From assembly GCA_022561955.1 (NCBI GenBank), contig JADFQF010000007.1, positions 1 to 14,461 on the forward strand: a DNA stretch of 14,461 bases, written 5' to 3'. This DNA is from Chloroflexota bacterium. GTDB taxonomy: Bacteria; Chloroflexota; Dehalococcoidia; SAR202; UBA11138. The first letter of the stretch is position 1, and every line of letters starts with the position of its first letter. The notes beneath the pieces are model-generated. The model worked only from the letters and a program-made list of their open reading frames with translations, searched no databases and had not been told where the DNA came from. Made by a program: the position numbers and the translations under genes. This document shows, piece by piece, positions 6,919 through 13,549 of the stretch.

Positions 6919-8064
6919 ATGAAAATAACTTCAGTCGAGACCTATCCCGTGGACAGGTACCTGTTTATCAAGGTCCACACCGACGAGGGCATAACGGGCA
7001 TCGGCGAGTCCGGCGCTTGGGGTCACCTCGAGGCCTCCGCCGCCGCCATCGAGAATAAGTTCGCGCCCTATCTCGTCGGCAAGGACCCGCTTCTCATCGA
7101 GCACCACTGGCAGAACATGTACCGCTCCAGCCATTTCAGAGGCGCGGCCATCATGGGCGGCATCAGCGCCATCGACATCGCTCTGTGGGACATTGCAGGC
7201 AAGCACTTCGGCGTTCCCGTGTACCAGATGCTCGGCGGTAAGGTGCGCGATAAAGCCCGAGTCTACTACCATGTCTTCGGCAACACCCGTGAAACCCTGG
7301 TCAAAGGCATCAAGGAGGCCAAGGAAGAGGGGTTTACCGCCGTCGGGCACTTGACGCCTTTCCTGGATGAGGACCGCAGCGTTCCCTTTTTCAGGACGCA
7401 CGTGGAAAAGATGCGCGACGCCATAGAAGCCGTGAGGCTGTACCGAGAGGTGGCCGGAAACGACATGGACCTTTGCATCGAGATACATCGACGGCTCACG
7501 CCCACTGAGGCCGTCCAACTGGCTAACGGCATCGAGGAGTTCCATCCGTACTTTTATGAGGACCCCATAATGCCGGAAAACTTCGACGCCATGAAATACG
7601 TAGCGGACCACATATCCATCCCGATCGCCACGGGAGAACGGCTGCACTCCATACACGAGTTCGACATGCTGCTAAAGCGGGGCGCCGTGCAGTACGTCCG
7701 TCCCGACGTGTGTCTCGCGGGGGGAATCACGCACACCAAGAAGATAGCCGCGCTCGCAGAGGCCAACTACGTTGGCGTGGTCCCGCACAATCCACTGGGC
7801 CCTGTCAGCACGGCGGCCTGTCTGCAAATCGCGGCCTGCATACCCAACTTCGCCCTCCAGGAATACCCAAAGGGAGAGACAGAGTTCCCGAAGAACGTCA
7901 TAGTCAAAGAGCCCCTGAAAATCGAGAATGGCTTCCTCATCATTCCCGACGCCCCGGGCATAGGCATCGAGCTCGCCGAGGATGCACAGGAGAAGGCCCC
8001 GCCGAGGACCCACGGAGCGATCAATGTCAGGCTAGGCGTCGACGGCTCCGTCGTGGACCAGTAG
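6919..8064 (+). CDS. Enolase-superfamily dehydratase (mandelate racemase/galactonate dehydratase-like)
   Basis: A 381-residue protein with the enolase-superfamily capping domain (about 1-115) and barrel. Metal ligands appear to be E188 (in CIEIHRRL), E214 (YFYEDP) and E240 (TGER). H190 in the same strand as E188 and H290 in PHNPLGPVSTAACLQ, with E315 in QEY, correspond to the general acid/base set of galactonate and mannonate dehydratases. The first ligand is normally Asp in characterised galactonate dehydratases; here it is Glu. The expected reaction is removal of water from a sugar acid to a 2-keto-3-deoxy acid in the cytoplasm. GGGGGAG lies a few bases upstream of ATG 6919. It follows the broken permease gene; that the permease served its substrate is speculation. 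Substrate identity is not determinable from sequence. Confidence 0.85.
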   Translation: MKITSVETYPVDRYLFIKVHTDEGITGIGESGAWGHLEASAAAIENKFAPYLVGKDPLLIEHHWQNMYRSSHFRGAAIMGGISAIDIALWDIAGKHFGVPVYQMLGGKVRDKARVYYHVFGNTRETLVKGIKEAKEEGFTAVGHLTPFLDEDRSVPFFRTHVEKMRDAIEAVRLYREVAGNDMDLCIEIHRRLTPTEAVQLANGIEEFHPYFYEDPIMPENFDAMKYVADHISIPIATGERLHSIHEFDMLLKRGAVQYVRPDVCLAGGITHTKKIAALAEANYVGVVPHNPLGPVSTAACLQIAACIPNFALQEYPKGETEFPKNVIVKEPLKIENGFLIIPDAPGIGIELAEDAQEKAPPRTHGAINVRLGVDGSVVDQ

Positions 8065-8156
8065 GCCGTCTGCAAAGGCGTCAACCCATGCCGCCTGGCG
8101 CACGACTTCTCGCAGCAGGACCTTGGCCGTCAGCTAAAAGAAATCCCAGCCGCCGA

Positions 8157-8681
8157 TCATAGCTTCGACCTCTGAGGACGGTGCCAGATCTCCAGAATAT
8201 GGTCCAGAGTCTTGAACGGCAGCCACGAATCCAGCTTGATCTGGCCGTCCTTCAACGGCTTGAACTCCAGGTAGAAGGCTGCGGCTGCGGCTACCGTGCC
8301 GGCGGACGACACGGCGATCATGTCCAGCGGCGTGTAGCTGAAGAACGCGAACCACTGGATAGCTCCCAGGCCGGTCAAGGCTACCAGGACCAGGCTGTTT
8401 ATGGAGAGCACCCTTATCCTTAATCCGTGGCTAAAGCTGGAGAGACGGATCTTCCACACTCCGAAGGACAGCCGGTATACAAGTATGTAAAAGGCTGCGA
8501 GCCCGATCAGTATCGCGGGCGCTTCGAGCATGGGGTCGTAGCTCTTGGACAGGTCGCCTAAGGGGAGGGAAGTGCGGACCGGGTTGGCGTATACGAGCCA
8601 CCGTACGTTCTGAACGGCGAGCCAAACGTTGGCGATCGCCAGGCTCGTGACGGCAAGCGATTGGATGCGGACGTTGTCCAT
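8157..8681 (-). CDS. Four-helix integral membrane protein of unknown function
   Basis: I do not recognise the family. Started at ATG 8679-8681 it has 174 residues; GAGGAG lies 8 bases upstream, which favours this start over an upstream ATG at 8741 that would add 20 non-hydrophobic residues. Four hydrophobic segments are visible, about 9-30, 52-70, 92-114 and 119-138, followed by a charged C-terminal tail of about 35 residues. There are no cysteines and no obvious catalytic motif. It is convergent with the dehydratase gene (stops 92 bases apart) and divergent from the acetyltransferase gene. Confidence 0.7.
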   Translation of the reverse strand: MDNVRIQSLAVTSLAIANVWLAVQNVRWLVYANPVRTSLPLGDLSKSYDPMLEAPAILIGLAAFYILVYRLSFGVWKIRLSSFSHGLRIRVLSINSLVLVALTGLGAIQWFAFFSYTPLDMIAVSSAGTVAAAAAFYLEFKPLKDGQIKLDSWLPFKTLDHILEIWHRPQRSKL

Positions 8682-8752
8682 GATAAGGCTCCTCTGCTCA
8701 GGGCCAAATCCGATCACCTCACCTGCATCGCTTAATCCCAAGTTTACCTTTA

Positions 8753-8758
8753 TATAAT
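8753..8758 (+). promoter_or_regulatory. Perfect -10 box (TATAAT) upstream of the acetyltransferase gene
   Basis: TATAAT lies in the 148-base divergent gap. No good -35 is found 16-18 bases upstream. Transcription would start near 8765. That leaves about 65 bases of leader to the ATG at 8830, but only about 11 bases to the ATG at 8776, which supports the downstream start. Confidence 0.4.
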
Positions 8759-8829
8759 GCTCGCCTGGGTGTTAAATGGGCTTTGATTTCGAGTGCGTAA
8801 GAGTGGCCACGGCCACGGCGAGGACATCA

Positions 8830-10026
8830 ATGGATACGAGGCTGCGGCTCGTAGACGAAGACGAGCTGGACGAATACGCCAAGGCAGTGACACGGGGATT
8901 CGGACATCACTTTGACGCCAATATATTTGAGTCCTATCGAGCCGCGATCTCCAGCGGGCGGGCCCTGGCTGCCTTCGACGGCGGTGACATCGTCGGAACG
9001 GTCCTGTCCTACTCGTTGGAGCTGTACGTCCCCGGCGGCATGTTGCCCGCAACGCTGCTCGATTCCGTTACGGTGCAGCCTACGCATCGACGGCAAGGCA
9101 TCCTCACGAAGATGACCGCGTGGTCCATGAAGGACTTCCACGAAAGGGGTGAGGTGCTGTCGTGCCTTGGCGCGTCCGAGAGCGTTATATACGGCCGTTT
9201 TGGGTACGGGCCGGCGACTCTGCAGGTCGACTTCACATTGGAGAGGCCTCATACGAAATTCAGCCGTTTCCCGGAGGTCGGCGGCAGGCTGAGGTTCGTC
9301 GAGAAGCCTGAGGCGAGGAGTCTGTTCCCCGGAATCACCCACCGGGCCTGCTCTGAAAGACCGGGTTACTTGAAGGGCTCCGAGGAGCTGTGGGACCTGT
9401 ATTTAGCCGACCCGGAGCCTTCCAGAGAGGGTGCAAGCGCCCTCTTCATGGTGGTGTACGAAGAGGATGGGCGGCCCGAAGGCTACGTGACGTACAGGAT
9501 CCGAGAGGGTAGGGTTATCGTTCACGAGCTGATGCCGGCCACCAGAGAGGCTCACGCCGCCCTTTGGCGCTACTGCTTCGGAATCGATCTGATGCACACG
9601 ACACACGCGACAAAACGGCCGCTGGACGACCCGCTTCCCTGGATGCTGGCCGACCCGCGAAGGCTTCGACAGTCGGTGCGCGACGACCTGTGGCTTCGGC
9701 TGGTGGACGTCCGAGAGGCGCTCGCTCGTAGGACCTACGCCAGTGAAGGCAGTCTTGTGCTCGAGATAAGAGACGCGTTTTGCCCGTGGAACGAGGGACG
9801 TTACTCGCTGCAAGGCGGACCCGACGGTGCCGACTGCAAGCCGACGAGCTCGGAGCCGGACCTGGTTCTGTCCGCGGGAGACCTGGCGGCGGGCTACCTG
9901 GGGGCGATATCCTTCACCAACCTCAGCATCGCTGGCAGGGCCGAGGAGCGGAAGAAGGGCGCGCTGGAGGTCGCCGACGCCATGTTCCGCTCGTCGCAGG
10001 CGCCCTGGTGGCCCAACGAGTTCTAA
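8830..10026 (+). CDS. Eis-like GNAT N-acetyltransferase
   Basis: A protein of 398 residues from ATG 8830, which has GAGGA 5 bases upstream; an in-frame ATG at 8776 lacks a ribosome binding site. The order is an N-terminal GNAT domain with the acetyl-CoA-binding block SVTVQPTHRRQGIL, the Eis hallmark YGRFGYGPA, a second GNAT-like domain (about 150-280), and a C-terminal SCP2-like region (about 290-398, DLVLSAGDLAAGYLG). This three-part architecture and length of about 400 residues are those of Eis (enhanced intracellular survival) proteins, which acetylate amines including aminoglycosides and protein lysines. The C-terminal carboxylate used in catalysis by Eis is matched by the terminal Phe, as in known members. 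The physiological substrate here is unknown. Confidence 0.85.
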   Translation: MDTRLRLVDEDELDEYAKAVTRGFGHHFDANIFESYRAAISSGRALAAFDGGDIVGTVLSYSLELYVPGGMLPATLLDSVTVQPTHRRQGILTKMTAWSMKDFHERGEVLSCLGASESVIYGRFGYGPATLQVDFTLERPHTKFSRFPEVGGRLRFVEKPEARSLFPGITHRACSERPGYLKGSEELWDLYLADPEPSREGASALFMVVYEEDGRPEGYVTYRIREGRVIVHELMPATREAHAALWRYCFGIDLMHTTHATKRPLDDPLPWMLADPRRLRQSVRDDLWLRLVDVREALARRTYASEGSLVLEIRDAFCPWNEGRYSLQGGPDGADCKPTSSEPDLVLSAGDLAAGYLGAISFTNLSIAGRAEERKKGALEVADAMFRSSQAPWWPNEF

Positions 10027-10039
10027 GGCTTGCAGGCCC

Positions 10040-10068
10040 TTGACCGCCCATTGGCGCGGCGCTAGAAT
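10040..10068 (+). promoter_or_regulatory. Sigma-70-type promoter for thrS
   Basis: TTGACC (10040-10045, five of six) and TAGAAT (10063-10068, five of six) are separated by exactly 17 bases. Transcription would begin near 10075, giving a leader of about 220 bases before thrS. Confidence 0.7.
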
Positions 10069-10074
10069 AATTCT

Positions 10075-10161
10075 AATTCCAATAACCATGTGAACCGGTA
10101 AGGGCTAAAGAAATTGGGAACCGCATAGCTTACTCAGGTCGAATTCACATCTTGACTACGT
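10075..10161 (+). promoter_or_regulatory. Structured thrS leader, candidate attenuator sensor
   Basis: A nested hairpin can be drawn: ATGTGAA (10088-10094) with TTCACAT (10144-10150); inside it GTAAG (10098-10102) with CTTAC (10129-10133); then CTA (10105-10107) with TAG (10126-10128), enclosing a loop of 18 bases containing GGGAACCGC. GGGCTA (10102-10107) can instead pair with TAGCCT (10161-10166), which would break both this fold and the terminator that follows. This is the arrangement expected of a transcription attenuator. The class is not recognised. The GGGAACCGC segment recalls the T-box core but does not fit it exactly. Confidence 0.5.
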
Positions 10162-10200
10162 AGCCTCCCGCCCTGCGCAGGATACGGGAGGCTTTCTTTT
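10162..10200 (+). terminator. Intrinsic terminator in the thrS leader
   Basis: AGCCTCCCG (10162-10170) pairs perfectly with CGGGAGGCT (10185-10193), a 9-bp GC-rich stem, and TTTCTTTT follows. It stands between the thrS promoter and the thrS start, so it must be read through for thrS expression. This implies regulated termination rather than ending of the upstream gene, although it could also end the acetyltransferase transcript. Confidence 0.8.
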
Positions 10201-10296
10201 GTCCTCAAAACCCCGTAAATTATTGAACGTCGGTTGCTTTGTACAGGTGTGTAACATCACTGTGGCCGACCTACGTTCAAGATAAGGATGTTTGAA

Positions 10297-12039
10297 ATGA
10301 CGCTAAAACAAGACCCTGAGCTGGCGGGCCTGCGTGAGCGGATTCGCCATTCCACGTCCCACGTGATGGCCGACGTGGTAACGAAGATGTTTCCGGACGT
10401 CAAGCTGGCCATCGGCCCGCCGACCGATGACGGCTTCTACTATGACTTCCTGGCCCCAGAGCCCTTCAGCGACGAGCAGTTGGAGCAGATCGAAGACCGC
10501 ATGAAAAAGGTGATTTCCCAGGACCTTAGCTTCGAGTACAGTGAGTACCCTCGCGAAAAGGCCCTGGAGATGAACGCCGAGGAGCCGATGAAGCTGGAGA
10601 TAATCGAGGGCATCCCAGAGGACGAGGCCATTTCCACCTACAGGCACGGGGACTTCGAGGACCTCTGTGCGGGCCCTCACGTCGAGTCCACGGGCAAGAT
10701 CCCTGCCTTCAAGCTTCTGAGCGTGGCGGGGGCCTACTGGCGGGGCGACGAAAACCGTCCCATGCTTCAGCGAATATACGGCACCGCCTTCGAATCGCAG
10801 GAGGCCCTGGACGAACACCTGGAGCGCCTGGAGGAGGCGAAACGCCGCGATCACCGAGTTCTGGGCCGTGAGCTGGACCTGTTCTCCATACATGACGAGA
10901 CCGGCCCCGGCCTGATCGTCTGGCACCCGAAGGGCTCTCGTATAAGAAGCATCGTGGAGGACTTCTGGAGGCAGGAGCACTACAAGGCCGGCTACGACAT
11001 TATCTACACGCCTCACATTGGAAGGTCTACGCTGTGGGAGACCAGCGGCCACCTCGAATTTTTCAAGGAAAACATGTACGCGGCGATGGACATGGACGGA
11101 CAGGAGTACTACCTGAGGCCCATGAACTGCCCGTTCCATATCTTGTACTACGGAACGCGCATGCGGAGCTATCGCGACCTTCCCATGCGCATAGGCGAGC
11201 TTGGTTCGGTCTATCGCTATGAGCGGGGAGGCGTGCTTCATGGTCTGCTGCGCGTGCGAGGAATGACGCAGGACGACGCCCACATATTCTGCACGCCGGA
11301 CCAGGTCGAAGAGGAGATCGGTGGTGTGCTGGACCTCACCTTTCATCTGCTGCGCTCCTTCGGCTTCAGCGAATTCGAGATCATGCTCTCGACCAGGCCG
11401 GAAAAGGCCGTGGGCGACCCGGACCGCTGGGAGCTCGCCACGGAGTCGTTGCGACGCACCCTGGAAGGCAGGGAGTTGTCATTCGGGATGGACGAGGGCG
11501 GCGGCGCATTCTACGGCCCCAAGATAGACATCCACATCAAGGACGCCATCGGAAGGCTGTGGCAGTGCACGACGGTGCAGTTCGATTTCAATCTGCCGGA
11601 GCGGTTCGGCCTGACGTACATCGGCGAGGATGGCAAGGAGCACCAGCCGTACATGATACACCGGGCGCTGTTGGGGTCACTGGAGCGATTCATGGGCGTG
11701 CTGATAGAGCACTATGGGGGCGCTTTCCCAACGTGGCTGGCGCCGGTGCAGGCGCTGATTATCCCCATAGCAGACCGACACGTCGACTATGCTCAGGAGG
11801 TCCGGAAGACGCTGGCGGAGGGGGGAATACGTGTCGAGGTGGATGGCCGCAACGAGAGGATGAACGCCAAGATCAGGGATGGCCAGGTGCAGAAGGTGCC
11901 GTACATGCTTGTAGTCGGAGACCGCGAGATCGAAGCCGGGGCCGTCGCCGTGCGGCTGAGATCGGGCGAAAATCTGGGAGCCATGCCCGTCAGCGACCTT
12001 CAGGAGCGAATTCTGGAAGAGGTGGCTTCAAAGTCGTAA
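10297..12039 (+). CDS. thrS: Threonine-tRNA ligase lacking the TGS domain
   Basis: Attaches threonine to tRNA-Thr in the cytoplasm. The ATG at 10297 is preferred because TAAGGA ends 8 bases upstream; the ATG at 10288 overlaps that site. The protein has 580 residues, about 60 fewer than the usual 640, because the N-terminal TGS domain is absent: it begins almost directly with the editing domain. Editing residues are present, with HSTSH (H18, H22) and DLCAGPH (D122, C124, H128). The class II core follows, with motif 1 (YDIIYTPHIG), motif 2 (YRYERGGVLHGLLRVRGMTQ) and motif 3 (HRALLGSLERF). Zinc ligands are C278, H329 and H455. The anticodon-binding domain (about 475-580) is complete. Expression appears attenuated by the leader. 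A hairpin follows the stop, and infC has its own promoter. Confidence 0.96.
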   Translation: MTLKQDPELAGLRERIRHSTSHVMADVVTKMFPDVKLAIGPPTDDGFYYDFLAPEPFSDEQLEQIEDRMKKVISQDLSFEYSEYPREKALEMNAEEPMKLEIIEGIPEDEAISTYRHGDFEDLCAGPHVESTGKIPAFKLLSVAGAYWRGDENRPMLQRIYGTAFESQEALDEHLERLEEAKRRDHRVLGRELDLFSIHDETGPGLIVWHPKGSRIRSIVEDFWRQEHYKAGYDIIYTPHIGRSTLWETSGHLEFFKENMYAAMDMDGQEYYLRPMNCPFHILYYGTRMRSYRDLPMRIGELGSVYRYERGGVLHGLLRVRGMTQDDAHIFCTPDQVEEEIGGVLDLTFHLLRSFGFSEFEIMLSTRPEKAVGDPDRWELATESLRRTLEGRELSFGMDEGGGAFYGPKIDIHIKDAIGRLWQCTTVQFDFNLPERFGLTYIGEDGKEHQPYMIHRALLGSLERFMGVLIEHYGGAFPTWLAPVQALIIPIADRHVDYAQEVRKTLAEGGIRVEVDGRNERMNAKIRDGQVQKVPYMLVVGDREIEAGAVAVRLRSGENLGAMPVSDLQERILEEVASKS

Positions 12040-12048
12040 TCCGACGTT

Positions 12049-12079
12049 AATGGAGGCATGTATGTGGCATGCCTTCATT
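12049..12079 (+). terminator. Long hairpin after thrS, possible terminator
   Basis: AATGGAGGCATG (12049-12060) and CATGCCTTCATT (12068-12079) form a 12-bp stem with one G-U pair and a 7-base loop, 10 bases after the thrS stop. Only a mixed A/T tail (ATTTAG) follows, so it may be a partial terminator or an RNA 3'-end stabiliser. Confidence 0.5.
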
Positions 12080-12121
12080 ATTTAGATGTAAACCCGCGTA
12101 ATGTAATGGACGGATTCCCTA

Positions 12122-12151
12122 TTGCTTACCTACGCAGCCCTATGCTATATT
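12122..12151 (+). promoter_or_regulatory. Extended -10 promoter for infC
   Basis: TGC directly precedes TATATT (12146-12151, five of six), an extended -10. TTGCTT (12122-12127) is a weak -35 at 18 bases. Transcription would begin near 12158, leaving a leader of about 50 bases. This would let infC be expressed separately from thrS. Confidence 0.55.
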
Positions 12152-12161
12152 TCGGTAAGAG

Positions 12162-12177
12162 CCAGACCTCGGTCTGG
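12162..12177 (+). promoter_or_regulatory. Hairpin at the 5' end of the infC leader
   Basis: CCAGAC and GTCTGG form a 6-bp stem with the loop CTCG (with CC/GG able to extend it on paper). It would lie at the very 5' end of the infC transcript, upstream of the AGAGGTGG ribosome binding site. No T run follows. It may stabilise the RNA or take part in translational control. Confidence 0.45.
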
Positions 12178-12206
12178 AGAATATTAGTTTAATTAGAGGT
12201 GGAAAT

Positions 12207-12812
12207 ATCCCTCCAAAGGAATATCGTGTAAACCGACGCATTCGTGTGCCTCAGATACGGCTGGTGGATGATGAGGGCGAGCAGTTGGGTGTCATGCCGG
12301 TCGAGGAGGCCATCGGAAAAGCGGAAGAAAGAGGCTTGGACCTGGTTGAGGTGGCTCCTGCCGCCAGTCCTCCGGTTTGCAGAATAATGGACTACGGCAA
12401 GTTCCGCTACGAGGCGACTCGTAAAGAGCGGGACGCCAGAAAGGCCAGAAAGACCAAGGCAAGCAACGACGTCCGCGAGGTCCGAATGAAGACTCGCATA
12501 GGGGCGCACGACCGCTCCGCGAAGACAAGGCAGGTGGCGAGGCTGCTTGGAGAGGGCTCCAAGGTCAAGGTCTCCGTGATGTTCCGTGGCCGAGAGATCG
12601 ACCATCCTGAGCTGGGAATGGGCCTGCTTCGCGCGGTTGCCGAGGACCTGGTTGACGATGCGCTCTTGGAGAGGCCACCTAAGTTCGAGGGGCGCTTTCT
12701 AGCGATGGTACTGGCGCCCAACCCTCGAAAAGAAGAGAAGACAAACAAATCAGGCGAGTCAACGAACGAGTCTGAGGAAACGAAGAAGGAGCTCGAAGGT
12801 GCCGAAGCTTAA
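12207..12812 (+). CDS. infC: Translation initiation factor IF-3, apparent AUC start
   Basis: Binds the 30S subunit and checks start-codon pairing. From the first conventional start (GTG 12246) the protein begins inside the conserved N-terminus; the upstream in-frame codons read KEYRVNRRIRV, the expected IF-3 opening, so translation must begin earlier. Between the in-frame stop at 12156 and 12246 there is no ATG, GTG or TTG. ATC at 12207 lies after AGAGGTGG (12195-12202), with 7 bases after GAGG, and gives 201 residues. IF-3 genes of many bacteria use AUU or AUC starts so that IF-3 represses its own initiation. N-domain (DLVEVAPAASPPVCRIMDYG), lysine-rich linker and C-domain (KVKVSVMFRGREIDHPELG) are all present. 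The C-terminus carries an extra tail of about 30 charged residues. The end overlaps rpmI by 14 bases. Confidence 0.9.
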   Translation: MPPKEYRVNRRIRVPQIRLVDDEGEQLGVMPVEEAIGKAEERGLDLVEVAPAASPPVCRIMDYGKFRYEATRKERDARKARKTKASNDVREVRMKTRIGAHDRSAKTRQVARLLGEGSKVKVSVMFRGREIDHPELGMGLLRAVAEDLVDDALLERPPKFEGRFLAMVLAPNPRKEEKTNKSGESTNESEETKKELEGAEA

Positions 12813-13005
12813 GACCCACAAGGGCGCTGCCGCCCGCTTCAGAATCACGGGAACGGGCAAGCTCGTCCGAATGAAGGGGCATCGCAGTCACCTCCGGCGG
12901 AAGAAGCCCGCCAGCGTCAGGCGATTGTACTCCGGGAAGCTGGCGGTCAGTCCCGCGGACGTGCGCCGGATGAAGAAGTTGCTTCCCAACGGGCTCCCTA
13001 AATAG
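12799..13005 (+). CDS. rpmI: 50S ribosomal protein bL35
   Basis: A 68-residue basic protein opening MPKLKTHKGAAARFRITGTG, the standard bL35 start, with the KGHRSHLRRKK block that contacts 23S rRNA. It starts at GTG 12799, with AAGGAG 7 bases upstream, and overlaps the end of infC by 14 bases in another frame, so it is translationally coupled to infC. Length is normal (about 65). Unlike the usual arrangement, where rplT follows within a few tens of bases, a terminator and a 175-base gap come next. Confidence 0.96.
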   Translation: MPKLKTHKGAAARFRITGTGKLVRMKGHRSHLRRKKPASVRRLYSGKLAVSPADVRRMKKLLPNGLPK

Positions 13006-13039
13006 AGGAATTAGCCCCCGGCATAGGTTATAATTACGA

Positions 13040-13070
13040 CCAGGCACTTGATTGGAAGTGCCTGGTTTTT
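13040..13070 (+). terminator. Strong intrinsic terminator between rpmI and rplT
   Basis: CCAGGCACTT (13040-13049) pairs perfectly with AAGTGCCTGG (13056-13065), a 10-bp stem with a 6-base loop, directly followed by TTTTT. It sits inside a gene group normally transcribed together. It would lower rplT relative to rpmI unless read-through is regulated or rplT has another promoter. Confidence 0.85.
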
Positions 13071-13090
13071 GTGTGATTGAATACCCGTCG

Positions 13091-13155
13091 GCCGGTTGTT
13101 TCGACCCGAAAATGATTGGCAAGGCTCGGAAGATGAGTGGAAGCGACCGACCGGC
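13091..13155 (+). promoter_or_regulatory. rplT leader resembling the L20 binding site of 23S rRNA
   Basis: GCCGGTTG (13091-13098) can pair with CGACCGGC (13148-13155), one G-U. Enclosed are GAAAATGATTGGCAAGGC (13108-13125) and CGGAAGATG (13127-13135). From memory, E. coli 23S rRNA has GAAACGATGTGGGAAGGC and CGGAAGATG as the two strands of the H40/H41 region bound by L20, separated there by the long apical arm. The leader joins them almost directly. This fits autogenous L20 control of rplT translation. The rplT ribosome binding site (AGGAG at 13169-13173) follows 13 bases after the stem. Confidence 0.6.
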
Positions 13156-13180
13156 TATCTAAGCGGCTAGGAGACCCAAA

Positions 13181-13549
13181 GTGACCAGAATAAAGCGAGG
13201 CGTGACCAAGCGAAAGCGCCATAAGAAGGTCCTCAAGATGACCAAGGGCCACCAGGGCGTGCGGCACACCCTGTACAGGCGGGCTCATGAGTCCCTCATA
13301 CATGCCCTGCAATACTCCTATGCTCATAGGAAAGAGCGCAAGGGCGACATGCGAAGGCTCTGGAATATTCGCATCAACGCCGCGGCGCACATCAATGGTA
13401 CGACATACAGCAAGCTCATCCATGGCCTCAAGCTCGCCGGCGTGGACATCAACCGCAAGATGCTCGCGGACCTCGCCATTCGAGACCCGGAGGCCTTTGC
13501 ACACATAGCGGAGACGGCTAAGGGCCAGCTACAGACGGCTGCGGCCTAG
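13181..13549 (+). CDS. rplT: 50S ribosomal protein bL20
   Basis: A 122-residue basic protein (family about 118-120) that starts 50S assembly and binds 23S rRNA H40/H41. The opening MTRIKRGVTKRKRHKKVLKM is the standard extended basic tail, and the globular domain (RRLWNIRINAAAHINGTTYS, then LAGVDINRKMLADLAIRDPEAF) is complete. It starts at GTG 13181 with AGGAG 7 bases upstream. It lies 175 bases after rpmI behind a terminator, with an L20-site-like leader directly before it. Its own terminator is at 13576-13611. The last 21 bases overlap the end of a convergent frame on the other strand. Confidence 0.96.
   Translation: MTRIKRGVTKRKRHKKVLKMTKGHQGVRHTLYRRAHESLIHALQYSYAHRKERKGDMRRLWNIRINAAAHINGTTYSKLIHGLKLAGVDINRKMLADLAIRDPEAFAHIAETAKGQLQTAAA

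Noticed and set aside
6701..6922. 73-codon plus-strand frame between permease and dehydratase
   Set aside because: There is no ribosome binding site, it spans two hairpins, and the translated sequence has no domain-like character.
10095..10104. CCGGTAAGGG resembling the 3' side of a tRNA-Thr (GGU) anticodon loop, as in the E. coli thrS operator
   Set aside because: Only seven bases match, the invariant U33 position is C, and the local stem would be 2 bp. Chance cannot be excluded.
10113..10126. T-box-like core sequence TTGGGAACCGC in the thrS leader
   Set aside because: The consensus UGGNACC needs seven bases and this has an extra G; the region from the predicted start to here is too short for a normal Stem I with a specifier loop. 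Kept only as part of an unclassified leader.
13029..13034. Perfect TATAAT before the rpmI-rplT terminator
   Set aside because: There is no -35 at 16-18 bases and no extended -10. Transcription from it would start inside the terminator hairpin, so a productive rplT promoter is unlikely.
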